Part shown: in pieces, positions 31,570 through 39,136 of the stretch | How the letters are laid out: each line of letters starts with the position of its first letter | How positions within the stretch are numbered: position 1 is the first letter of the stretch | Source: an uncultured Collinsella sp. | GTDB lineage: Bacteria; Actinomycetota; Coriobacteriia; Coriobacteriales; Coriobacteriaceae | DNA length: 40,288 nt | NCBI GenBank assembly: GCA_902474645.1 | Contig: CABRWN010000002.1 | Span: 1 to 40,288 of the forward strand | Reading direction: 5' to 3' | Program-made: the position numbers and the translations under genes | The notes under the pieces: generated by a model | Seen by the model: the letters and a program-made list of their open reading frames with translations, nothing else | Database searches by the model: none | Told to the model about the DNA's origin: nothing

Positions 31570-31616
31570 GTTGCGAGCGGGACAGCAAATTTTGGACGGG
31601 GCCTTTCAGCGGGTCC

Positions 31617-31634
31617 GCCGTTCGTTAGAACGGC
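31617..31634. other. Small hairpin between convergent genes
   Basis: Arms GCCGTTC and GAACGGC around GTTA, without a T-run. It sits between the convergent membrane-protein and nitroreductase genes and may act as a weak bidirectional end. Confidence 0.4.
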
Positions 31635-31642
31635 AGAACTAA

Positions 31643-32164
31643 TTACCTTACGTAGACCACGTTGTCGCGGCGCGGCTTTGCCTCGGGTAGCGTATCCTCG
31701 GCATAGCCCAGAATGCAGTTACCGACACCGCGCAGGCTGCCGTCGGCGGGCAGGCCCCAGCTGGCCAGCAGCTCCAGACCCTCGGGCGAGTCAAAGACCT
31801 CATGCGCGCGGTGAATCCAGCACGAATCGACACCCAGCGCATAGGCGGCGTTGAGCAGGTTGCCCATGGCGAGCGAGCCGTCTTCCAGATGTGTGGGCAC
31901 GCTGCGGTCAACCAGCACCACCACAACGGTCTTGGCGCCATAGAAGGGGTCGCTGTTGCTGCCCATGACCTGGGCGTTGAGCCGTGAGAGACGCTCGACA
32001 GTCGCGGGGTCGGTGACGGCGACAAACGTCACCGGCTGGCGGCCCATGCCGCTCGGTGCATATTGGCCGGCTTCGATAATACGTGCAAGCTTTTCGGCCT
32101 CGACGGGACGATCACTGTAGTTGCGGCAGCTTCGGCGGTGAATGAGCGCTTCGATAGTCTCCAT
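31643..32164 (-). CDS. Nitroreductase-family protein (FMN-dependent)
   Basis: A 173-residue flavoprotein-type oxidoreductase. The N-terminal IHRRSCRNYSDRPV (7-20) is the typical FMN-phosphate binding start, and APSGMGRQP (36-44) the second flavin contact. GSLAMGNLLNAAYALGVDS and the C-terminal GYAEDTLPEAKPR complete the family pattern. Such enzymes reduce nitro groups, quinones or flavins with NAD(P)H; the true substrate is unknown. It is short for the family but complete. AAGGAGAC precedes ATG 32164; an in-frame longer reading to 32260 is rejected. Confidence 0.9.
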   Translation of the reverse strand: METIEALIHRRSCRNYSDRPVEAEKLARIIEAGQYAPSGMGRQPVTFVAVTDPATVERLSRLNAQVMGSNSDPFYGAKTVVVVLVDRSVPTHLEDGSLAMGNLLNAAYALGVDSCWIHRAHEVFDSPEGLELLASWGLPADGSLRGVGNCILGYAEDTLPEAKPRRDNVVYVR

Positions 32165-32458
32165 GGTGTCTCCTTGCGGTGGCGTTGCAGATGCCCCGTT
32201 CATACCCGTCGGGCTTAATCGATAGACGGTCAATTGCCCGGCCAAAAGAATAGATTCCAATTGGGAAAGTAGGTTTGCATAAAAGTACCTTCAGAATGTG
32301 ACAATCAAATGGGATGGTTAAACGTTTTATCCCGTCTACCCTGCGGTTTTTTACCACTTGCCTAAATGACGAATGCATACCCTCTGATAAAGGCTTTACT
32401 AAAGGAGTACCAACGTTTATCAATGCGCCGTGGTGGCGCCGGGCCAGGAGGTAACATC

Positions 32459-32749
32459 ATGTTCCAGGCTGGAGATGTCGTCGAGACCGATTTCGAAGGA
32501 TTTCTGAAGCTGCTGCGTTCCAAGACGCGCGCTTTCGTGTCGATCAACGATCACGAGTACTACATCACGCACACCGATGGCTATTGGCGTGTTCAGGATT
32601 GCGAGGCCCTCAACGACAAGGGCCACTTTACTGACTGCTCCGAGCTGGTCAACACGGTCTGCGAGGTCGTCGAGCTGCCGTGGATTGCCGGCAAGAGCCT
32701 GCATGACAGCTTCTCGGGCGCTACGGTCTATGAGGCCGTCGCCGCTTAA
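32459..32749 (+). CDS. Small protein of unknown function (96 residues)
   Basis: A soluble 96-residue protein with no signal or membrane segment. It is acidic and shows HEYYITHTDGYWRVQD in the middle and two Cys-containing stretches (DCEAL, DCSELVNTVCEVV). I do not recognise the family. A perfect AGGAGGT (32446-32452) sits 6 bases before ATG 32459, so it is surely translated, and codon use fits the genome. The frame stays open upstream to 32366, with a second AAGGAG at 32402, but the strong site decides for 32459. The 294-base gap before it (32165-32458) holds no other gene. A terminator follows. Confidence 0.75.
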   Translation: MFQAGDVVETDFEGFLKLLRSKTRAFVSINDHEYYITHTDGYWRVQDCEALNDKGHFTDCSELVNTVCEVVELPWIAGKSLHDSFSGATVYEAVAA

Positions 32750-32784
32750 CAGGCAATAAAACTCGATTTTCACGTGACCGCTGG

Positions 32785-32812
32785 CGCCGCCCCCGCGCCG
32801 GCGGGCTTTTTC
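32785..32812 (+). terminator. Likely terminator after the 96-residue protein gene
   Basis: A GC-rich stem GCGCCGCCC / GGCGGGC followed by TTTTT; pairing includes a mismatch. Confidence 0.6.
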
Positions 32813-32854
32813 TGCCGATAGGCCATAAAAATGCACACATTTGCGGAGAGCCTG

Positions 32855-32916
32855 TTGACGATAGTCAAAACTCGGACTAATCTAGAGGCACATAATTGGT
32901 CAAAAATCGGACAATT
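32855..32916 (+). promoter_or_regulatory. Promoter and candidate MarR operators of the ABC exporter operon
   Basis: A -35 TTGACG (32855-32860) and a -10 TAATCT (32878-32883) stand 17 bases apart. A direct repeat GTCAAAACTCGGAC (32864-32877) and GTCAAAAATCGGAC (32899-32912) covers the spacer and the start region, 35 bases apart. The first copy also forms TTGAC-GATA-GTCAA (32855-32868) with the -35 box. A further AATTG/CAATT pair (32894-32916) surrounds the second copy. Confidence 0.65.
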
Positions 32917-32930
32917 GAATGGTGGGATAG

Positions 32931-33431
32931 ATGAATAGTGCGGTTACGCTGGTCGACTTCGATCGGTTGCTCAATGGACTCGACCATATCTATTCGGAGT
33001 TCTCGCGCGCCTGCGGCCTTTCGGACTGCGCCTATTGGATGCTCGTCGACACCAGCACGGCGGGCGGCAGTATTGCCGTAAGCCGTCTGACAAGCGAATG
33101 GTTCTACAGCAAGCAGACCATCAACTCGGCAATTAAAACCTTGACGGCGCGGGGCTTCGCAACGTTGGAGTTTGCCGAAGGCAGTCGTAAGAACAAGGTT
33201 GTGAGCCTGACCGAAGAGGGCAGGCGATTTGCCGAGCGTTATGCGCTGCCGGCACTCAAGGCCGAGCAGCGAGCCTTTGGCGCGCTTGAGCCATGTGAGC
33301 AGCGCGAGATTATGCGCTTGATCGGCAAATTCTCTCAGGTGCTCGGCGAGGAGTGCGAGACATTTAAGCAGCATATCGCTGCCGAGAGCCAAGCCGAGAA
33401 TCAAGGTGAGGGGGAGTCGTGCGACTGCTAA
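32931..33431 (+). CDS. MarR-family transcriptional regulator
   Basis: A 166-residue winged-helix regulator. The DNA-binding part lies at about 45-110 (SRLTSEWFYSKQTINSAIKT as recognition region, then the KNKVVSLTEEGRRFAE wing and helix). It is the first gene of an operon with two ABC exporter subunits, so it most likely represses its own operon and responds to the exported compound. The 3' end overlaps the next gene by 13 bases (GTG 33419), or its TAA overlaps an ATG at 33431. GGGATAG precedes ATG 32931. Confidence 0.9.
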   Translation: MNSAVTLVDFDRLLNGLDHIYSEFSRACGLSDCAYWMLVDTSTAGGSIAVSRLTSEWFYSKQTINSAIKTLTARGFATLEFAEGSRKNKVVSLTEEGRRFAERYALPALKAEQRAFGALEPCEQREIMRLIGKFSQVLGEECETFKQHIAAESQAENQGEGESCDC

Positions 33432-35155
33432 TGAGGTTTTTGAAGCCCTATCGAGGGCTTGTCGCAGTGACGCTGCTGGTGCTGCTGGTGGATAACGTCG
33501 GTACGCTGCTGGTTCCCACGATGCTGGCGAACATGGTCAACACCGGTATTACCACGGGCGATGTCGACTACATTTTACGCAACGGCCTATACATGTTTAT
33601 CGCGACCAGCATGGCTAGCGGCGGCACGGTGCTGGGCTGCTATCTTTCGGCGCGCCTGGCCGCCAACGTGGCTTGCGATATCCGCAATGCCGTGTACGAC
33701 AAATCGCTCGAGCTCGCGGCCAGCGATTTTGAGCGCTTTGGCACCGGATCGATGATCACCCGCTCGCTCAACGACATCAACGTGATTCAGCAGGCGATTC
33801 TGCAGACGATTCAGCTGGTGCTGCCCGTGCCGTTTTTGGCTGTGGCGGGCATCATCTTCGCCTGGTTTATCGATCCCGCCATGGGCTCGCTTCTGGGCGT
33901 AGTCGTTGCGATTGTGCTGGTGGCGGCGGTCTTTACGGTTGCCAACGCGGCTCCGATCTTTATGCGCTTGCAGAGCTTTATCGACCGCATGAACGTGGTG
34001 CTGCGCGAAAACATCGTGGGCGTGCGCGTCATCCGTGCGTTTAACAAGGAGCGCCACGAGGAACGGCGTCTGGACGAGGTGTTTAGCGAATACGCCGCCA
34101 ACGCCATCAAAGTCAACCACCTGTTTGTGGGCCTCGACAGCTCAAGCTTCTTTTTGATGAACATCGCCGAGGTGGCGGTGCTGTGGGTGGGCAGCAACCG
34201 CGTAGGCGCCCACGCCATGCAGATTGCGAGTATCTCGGCGGTGCTGGAGTATGCAATTCTGATCCTGTTCTTTGTGATGATGGCCCAGATGGTGGTGCTG
34301 ACGCTTCCGCGTGCTGCCGCGTGCCTGAACCGCGCGCAGCAGGTGCTGGAGATTGAGCCGAGCATCGTCGATGGCGGGCGTACGCTTGATGCGGCCGCGT
34401 CCGACTCAAAGGACGGGGCCGATGTGGTCGCCGTGTTCGATCATATGTCGTTTCGCTTTGACGACGCCGACGAGGACACCCTGTGCGACCTGAGCTTTGC
34501 CTGCCGTCGCGGTCAGACGACTGCGATCGTTGGCTCGACAGGCTCGGGCAAATCGACGGTGGCAAAGCTTCTGCTGCGCTTCCACGATGCCACCAAGGGC
34601 TCCATTCGCCTGAATGGTGTGGACCTGCGCGAGCTTACGCAAGACGAAATCCGCGGGCGCATTGCCTATGTGCCGCAGAAGGCGTGGCTGTTCTCGGGCA
34701 CGGTGGCGAGCAACCTTCGCTTTGGTAACGAAGGCGCGACCGAGGGCGACATGCTTCACGCGCTTGAGGTTGCCCAGAGCACCTTTGTACTCGACCAACC
34801 GCAGGGGCTCGATACCCCGGTTGCCCAGGGCGGTACGAACTTTTCGGGCGGCCAGCGCCAGCGTTTGGCAATCGCCCGTGCGCTCATGAAGCATGCCGAT
34901 CTATATATCTTCGATGACAGTTTTTCGGCCCTGGACTTTAAGACCGATGCCGCCCTGCGTCATGCGTTGCAAGACGAGACGCGTGACGCTGCGGTGCTCA
35001 TCATCGCGCAGCGCATCTCGACGATCTTGCACGCCGACCAGATCGTCGTGCTCAAGGATGGCGAGGTTGTGGGTCTGGGCACGCATGGCGAGCTTATGGA
35101 AACCTGCGAGGCGTACCGCGCCATCGCGGAATCGCAGATGAAGGGAGGTGAGTAG
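33419..35155 (+). CDS. ABC exporter, half-transporter with degenerate ATP site
   Basis: A 578-residue membrane-ATPase fusion: six helices (1-310), then the ABC domain. Walker A GSTGSGKST (about 371-379), Q-loop PQKAWLFSG and signature FSGGQRQR (about 475) are intact. The Walker B line IFDDSFSALD has Asp in place of the catalytic Glu, and the switch His is replaced by Gln (IIAQRIST). These changes mark the degenerate-site subunit of heterodimeric multidrug exporters such as TM287/288 or LmrCD. GTG 33419 with AAGGTGAG eight bases upstream is taken as the start; ATG 33431, overlapping the MarR stop, is the alternative. Its partner follows after one base. Confidence 0.92.
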   Translation: MRLLMRFLKPYRGLVAVTLLVLLVDNVGTLLVPTMLANMVNTGITTGDVDYILRNGLYMFIATSMASGGTVLGCYLSARLAANVACDIRNAVYDKSLELAASDFERFGTGSMITRSLNDINVIQQAILQTIQLVLPVPFLAVAGIIFAWFIDPAMGSLLGVVVAIVLVAAVFTVANAAPIFMRLQSFIDRMNVVLRENIVGVRVIRAFNKERHEERRLDEVFSEYAANAIKVNHLFVGLDSSSFFLMNIAEVAVLWVGSNRVGAHAMQIASISAVLEYAILILFFVMMAQMVVLTLPRAAACLNRAQQVLEIEPSIVDGGRTLDAAASDSKDGADVVAVFDHMSFRFDDADEDTLCDLSFACRRGQTTAIVGSTGSGKSTVAKLLLRFHDATKGSIRLNGVDLRELTQDEIRGRIAYVPQKAWLFSGTVASNLRFGNEGATEGDMLHALEVAQSTFVLDQPQGLDTPVAQGGTNFSGGQRQRLAIARALMKHADLYIFDDSFSALDFKTDAALRHALQDETRDAAVLIIAQRISTILHADQIVVLKDGEVVGLGTHGELMETCEAYRAIAESQMKGGE

Positions 35156-35156
35156 C

Positions 35157-37163
35157 ATGACCGAGGAGCTCAAGAAGCAGGGCGGCGTTGATGACGCCGC
35201 TGCCGCGGGACTGGTCGAGGAAACGGCTGCCGCGTCGACCGAGCTGGATGACGCCGCCAAGGCTGCAGCCGAGCGCGAGGCTCGCCGCCAAGCGCTCTAC
35301 GAGGAAAACGAACGTGCCGAGGACGAGCGCGCCCGCGCCGAGGCAGAGCGTATGCGCGACGTGGACGACGAAGACGAGGACGAGACGCCTCGGGATACCT
35401 GGGCGACGGTGCGCCGCCTGTGGAGTGAGGCTGCCGGCGACCACTGGCGCTTCTATATCGTGTTCGCGAGCATTGTGTTCTATGTCATCTTTAACACTGC
35501 CGCGCCGGCATATAGCGCCCGCGTGATCGATGAGCTGTGGGGCCACATTCAGGTAGCGTTTGTCAACAACGCCACCTTCAGCATCACCTGGGAGAACTGC
35601 GGCAGGACTATCTTCATCTACTTTTTGATTTGGACGGCCGCCGCTTCGTTCTACGCGCTCCAGAGCTTTTTGATGTCGAGCGTGGCCGAACGCCTCAATC
35701 TGCGCCTGCGCAACCGCATCGCGCAAAAGCTCAACCGTCTGCCGCTCGCCTATTTTGACGCGCATCGTCCCGGCGAGGTCGTCAGCCGCGCGACCAACGA
35801 CCTGGACAAGATGTCCGAGAGCATGCAGCGCGGATTGCTGCAGCTGCTCGTGTCGATCGGCACGGTTGTTGGTGCTGTGAGCGTGATGTTCGTGTTCAGC
35901 GTGCAGCTTACGCTCGTCTTTCTGTTCTTTACGGCACTGTCGCTGCTGGTGACGAAGGTCGTTTCGCGCCGCACACACGATGTGACGGGCGAGCGCCAGG
36001 AGTGGGTGTCCAAGATTACGAGTGCGGTTGAGGAAGGCTATTCGGGCCGTCTGGTGATCCGCGCGTTTAACCGCGAACGTCAGAGCTCCGCTGAGGTGCA
36101 CGAGGCTTCGAAGGAACTGGCTCGTGTGAGCACCAAGGCCGACTTCATGATCAATGCTGTCGGCCCCGCGGTGCGCTTTATCGGCCGTTTGGCGCAGATC
36201 GTTATTGCGCTTGTGGGCTGCAGCATGCTGGTTGCCGGTCACATGACCGTCGGCGTGTTCCAGGCGTTCTTCCAGTTTATCTACGAGGCGTCCGAGCCCA
36301 TGACGCAGTTGTCGTTTACCTTCAACTCGCTGCAGAGCGCGCTGGCGAGTGCAGAGCGCGTGTTCGACCTGCTCGATGAGCCCGAGATGGAGGCCGATCC
36401 GCAGCCGGGCGAGGCCGCCAAGCTACCGGGTCGCGTGGAGGGCCGCGTCGCCTTTGAGCATGTGCGCTTTGGCTACACGCCCGAAAAGCCACTTATGCGC
36501 GACGTGTCGTTCACCGCCGAGCCGGGCCAGAAGATCGCCGTGGTGGGAACCACGGGCGCGGGCAAGACCACGCTCATCAACCTGCTCATGCGTTTCTACG
36601 AGATTGACGGCGGGCGCATTACGCTCGACGGCGTGGATACGAGCCGCATGGATCGCGGCGAGCTGCGGCAGCAGTTTGGCATGGTGCTGCAGGACGCCTG
36701 GCTGTTCGATGGCACGATTGCCGAAAACATCGCATATGGCTGCCCTGAGGCAACGCGCGAGGAGGTCGTGGCCGCCGCCCGTGCCGCGCAGGTCGATTTC
36801 TTTGTGCGTACCATGCCACAGGGCTACGACACGCACGTGGCCAACGATGCCGAAAGCATCAGCCAAGGTCAGCGCCAGCTGCTGACCATCGCGCGCGTAC
36901 TGCTCAACAACCCGGCGATTCTCATCTTGGACGAGGCGACGTCGAGCGTGGACACGCGTACCGAGCTTGCCATCGGCCGTGCCATGGATGCGCTTATGCG
37001 CGGGCGCACGAGCTTTGTGATTGCGCACCGCCTGTCGACAATTGTGGACGCCGACCTGATCTTGGTCATGGATCATGGCAACATTATCGAGCAGGGTACG
37101 CATAAGGAGCTGCTGGCTGCCGAGGGTGCCTACGCCGACCTCTATCTGAGCCAGTTCGCATAA
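35157..37163 (+). CDS. ABC exporter, catalytic half-transporter
   Basis: A 668-residue partner of the preceding protein. The first 80-90 residues are an unusual charged cytoplasmic extension, rich in Glu, Ala and Arg with an acidic run DVDDEDEDE. Six helices and the ABC domain follow. Walker A GTTGAGKTT (about 463-471), Walker B LILDEATSSVD with the catalytic Glu, and the switch His (IAHRLST) are intact. The signature reads ISQGQRQ instead of LSGGQ (about 567). This fits a heterodimer in which that signature faces the degenerate Walker B of the partner. GGGAGGTGAG precedes ATG 35157. Substrates are probably drugs or lipids. Confidence 0.93.
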   Translation: MTEELKKQGGVDDAAAAGLVEETAAASTELDDAAKAAAEREARRQALYEENERAEDERARAEAERMRDVDDEDEDETPRDTWATVRRLWSEAAGDHWRFYIVFASIVFYVIFNTAAPAYSARVIDELWGHIQVAFVNNATFSITWENCGRTIFIYFLIWTAAASFYALQSFLMSSVAERLNLRLRNRIAQKLNRLPLAYFDAHRPGEVVSRATNDLDKMSESMQRGLLQLLVSIGTVVGAVSVMFVFSVQLTLVFLFFTALSLLVTKVVSRRTHDVTGERQEWVSKITSAVEEGYSGRLVIRAFNRERQSSAEVHEASKELARVSTKADFMINAVGPAVRFIGRLAQIVIALVGCSMLVAGHMTVGVFQAFFQFIYEASEPMTQLSFTFNSLQSALASAERVFDLLDEPEMEADPQPGEAAKLPGRVEGRVAFEHVRFGYTPEKPLMRDVSFTAEPGQKIAVVGTTGAGKTTLINLLMRFYEIDGGRITLDGVDTSRMDRGELRQQFGMVLQDAWLFDGTIAENIAYGCPEATREEVVAAARAAQVDFFVRTMPQGYDTHVANDAESISQGQRQLLTIARVLLNNPAILILDEATSSVDTRTELAIGRAMDALMRGRTSFVIAHRLSTIVDADLILVMDHGNIIEQGTHKELLAAEGAYADLYLSQFA

Positions 37164-37192
37164 TTTGACAAAGGGGCAGCCCCTTTGCCAAA
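37164..37192. repeat. Palindromic GGGGCAGCCCC repeat
   Basis: TTTGACAAAGGGG and CCCCTTTGCCAAA arms around CAG, directly after the ABC exporter stop. Similar in design to the hairpin at 10408-10438 (GACAAAGGGGCAGTCCC). Confidence 0.7.
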
Positions 37193-37200
37193 TCACAAAT

Positions 37201-37237
37201 AAGGCGCGCCGGGGATGAATTCCCTGGCGCGCCTTTG
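37201..37237 (+). terminator. Terminator of the ABC exporter operon
   Basis: Arms AAGGCGCGCCGGGG and CCCTGGCGCGCCTTT with one unpaired base around ATGAATT. The convergent CysE gene ends at 37272 and may use it too. Confidence 0.8.
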
Positions 37238-37271
37238 CGTTGACGTCAATGTTGTCGGTAGCCATCTGCTT

Positions 37272-37976
37272 CTAGCGTTCGTCCACGAGCTTGGCGACGA
37301 GGGCCTTGAGCTCGGCCACCTCTCGCTCGAGTTCCTTGACGCGGCGGGCATTCTCGGTGATGCCTTGACGGTTGAGCGCGGATTGCTCGGCGGCGTCATC
37401 GGGCATGTACTCGCGATGCTGCTTGGCATCGAAGCTCTCCTCGAACACGCGGCAGCCGTTGCGCTTGATGATGCGTCCCGGCACGCCCACGACGGTGCAG
37501 TTGTCGGGCACGTCCTTGACGACAACCGAGTTGCCGCCGATTTTGACGTTGTTGCCGATGCGGATGTTGCCGAGCACCTTGGCGCCCGTGCCTACGGTGA
37601 CGTTATTGCCGAGCGTTGGGTGGCGTTTGCCGGTCTCGTTGCCGGTGCCGCCAAGCGTGACGCCCTGGTAGAGCACGCAGTTGTCGCCCACAATGGTGGT
37701 CTCGCCGATGACGACGCCCATGGCGTGGTCGATAAAGAAGTGCTTGCCGATCTGTGCGGCGGGATGAATCTCGACGCCGGTGATGTGGCGGGTGATTTGC
37801 GAGAGCACGCGGGCGAGCGAGCGATGACCGTGCTCCCAGAGCCAGTGCTCGGGCACGTGGTTCCACTTGGCGTGCAGGCCAGGATAGGAAAGGAAGATGA
37901 CTAGACCGTTTTGCGCGGCGGGATCCTGCGCTTGGACGGTCTTGATGTCCTCGCGAATGGTATTGATAAAGCTCAC
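37272..37976 (-). CDS. cysE: Serine O-acetyltransferase
   Basis: A 234-residue cytoplasmic enzyme that acetylates serine with acetyl-CoA, the step before cysteine synthase. The left-handed beta-helix region (about 75-175) carries the family core HPAAQIGKHFFIDHAMGV, then VIGETTIVG, and GVTLGGTGNE, with the catalytic His in IDHAMG. The short helical N-terminus is of the EpsC/Gram-positive type. The C-terminal 60 residues are unusual for the family: they end in a predicted coiled coil (RRVKELEREVAELKALVAKL), which may drive oligomer or partner contacts. GTG 37976 is chosen for its GGGAGGG site; an upstream ATG would add an unrelated tail. No cysK gene is in the window. Confidence 0.92.
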   Translation of the reverse strand: MSFINTIREDIKTVQAQDPAAQNGLVIFLSYPGLHAKWNHVPEHWLWEHGHRSLARVLSQITRHITGVEIHPAAQIGKHFFIDHAMGVVIGETTIVGDNCVLYQGVTLGGTGNETGKRHPTLGNNVTVGTGAKVLGNIRIGNNVKIGGNSVVVKDVPDNCTVVGVPGRIIKRNGCRVFEESFDAKQHREYMPDDAAEQSALNRQGITENARRVKELEREVAELKALVAKLVDER

Positions 37977-38199
37977 CGGCCGCCCTCCCTTAGCGCCATG
38001 GCAATGCGATTCAATAAAGTATAGCGATTTGCTAGGGATTAGGAAGGACAATCTTGGCGCCATTGCGCTACAGATGTCAGTTATGCAAACTTGCTGGTAA
38101 TGGAGTCATGCTTTTGTGGGGTTGCGCACGAGGGGGCACCGCAACCGTATACTGGTCAACTTGGACGTATCCGCGCCCACAACTGAGAGGTTTTACTTC

Positions 38200-38847
38200 A
38201 TGGGTTTCATCAATTTTATCGCCGAGCTGCTTAAGGATCCGCGCACCGCGATCGCCAGCTGGATCGCCGCCGGCCCGCTTATGGCCTACGGCTGCGTGTT
38301 CCTGATCATCTTTATCGAGACGGGCGTGGTGTTCTTCCCGTTCCTTCCTGGCGATTCACTGCTGTTTGCTTCGGGCTTCTTTGCCCACAACGGTGGCTTT
38401 AACATCGTGGCCCTGCTGGCCGTCGCATGGGCGGCTGCCATCTTGGGTGATCAGTGCAACTTTATGATCGGTCACTTCTTTGGCAAAAAGATCATCGCTT
38501 CGGGCAAGGTCAAGGCCATGACGCCCGAGCGCATTAAAAAGTCCGAGGACTTCTTAGACAAGTGGGGCCACCTGGCTATTTTCCTGGGCCGTTTCTTCCC
38601 GTTTATCCGCACTTTTGTGCCCTTTATCGCCGGCATGGGCGGCATGCACTGGCGTAACTTCGTTATCTTTAACGTGCTGGGCGGCATTACCTGGTCGACA
38701 CTCTTTACGCTGCTGGGCTACTTCTTTGGCGGCATCCCCTTTGTGCAGGAGCACTTTGAGCTGCTGATCGTCGGCATCGTTGCCGTGTCGATCATCCCGA
38801 CCGTGGTCGGTCTGGTTAAGGCTAAGCTGGGCAAAAAGAACGCGTAG
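38200..38847 (+). CDS. DedA-family membrane protein
   Basis: A 215-residue integral membrane protein with about five hydrophobic segments. The typical DedA signatures are FFPFLPGDSLLFASG (about 45-60) and FLGRFFPFIRTFVPFIAG (about 128-145), the latter with the conserved Gly-Arg and Pro-x-x-Arg. Members are linked to lipid-carrier recycling or envelope homeostasis, some acting as undecaprenyl-phosphate flippases. GAGAGG (38185-38190) precedes ATG 38200; a longer in-frame start at 38116 lacks a site. A TATACT (38151-38156) upstream is a possible -10 box. The gene is divergent from cysE and ends in a terminator. Confidence 0.92.
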   Translation: MGFINFIAELLKDPRTAIASWIAAGPLMAYGCVFLIIFIETGVVFFPFLPGDSLLFASGFFAHNGGFNIVALLAVAWAAAILGDQCNFMIGHFFGKKIIASGKVKAMTPERIKKSEDFLDKWGHLAIFLGRFFPFIRTFVPFIAGMGGMHWRNFVIFNVLGGITWSTLFTLLGYFFGGIPFVQEHFELLIVGIVAVSIIPTVVGLVKAKLGKKNA

Positions 38848-38875
38848 CTCGAGCCAGCGCGCAAACCGTGCAGTT

Positions 38876-38910
38876 GAGGCCCGTCACCGCTTACGGTGGC
38901 GGGCCTCTTT
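38876..38910 (+). terminator. Terminator after the DedA gene
   Basis: Perfect arms GAGGCCCGTCACCG and CGGTGGCGGGCCTC (one mismatch) around CTTA, followed by TTTAG. Confidence 0.88.
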
Positions 38911-38931
38911 AGTTTCAGTCAAATGAAAATA

Positions 38932-38983
38932 CTTTACTTAGTTAAAGAAAAGCGTTTTATCAGACGCGTACGGGGAGTACAAT
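38932..38983 (+). promoter_or_regulatory. Candidate promoter of the branched-chain aminotransferase gene
   Basis: A -35-like TTTTAT (38955-38960) and a -10-like TACAAT (38978-38983) are 17 bases apart. Just upstream lies CTTTACTTAGTTAAAG (38932-38947), which matches the 16-base motif before the amino-acid importer (109-124) at 14 of 16 positions. Transcription from here would give a leader of about 145 bases containing a short open frame at 38991-39140. Confidence 0.5.
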
Positions 38984-39136
38984 CTCGTGCATGCGAATCG
39001 ACGTGCCATCGGCTTTGATGCTGTTCGCGTGTCCCGTCCGGCTCTACGCTCCGGGCGTGCGACGTTGCGACGCGGTCGGCCTCGGTCCTTGCGTGCGGGT
39101 TCGCGAGTTTGCAACTGTGTATGTAAGGAGCGACAT

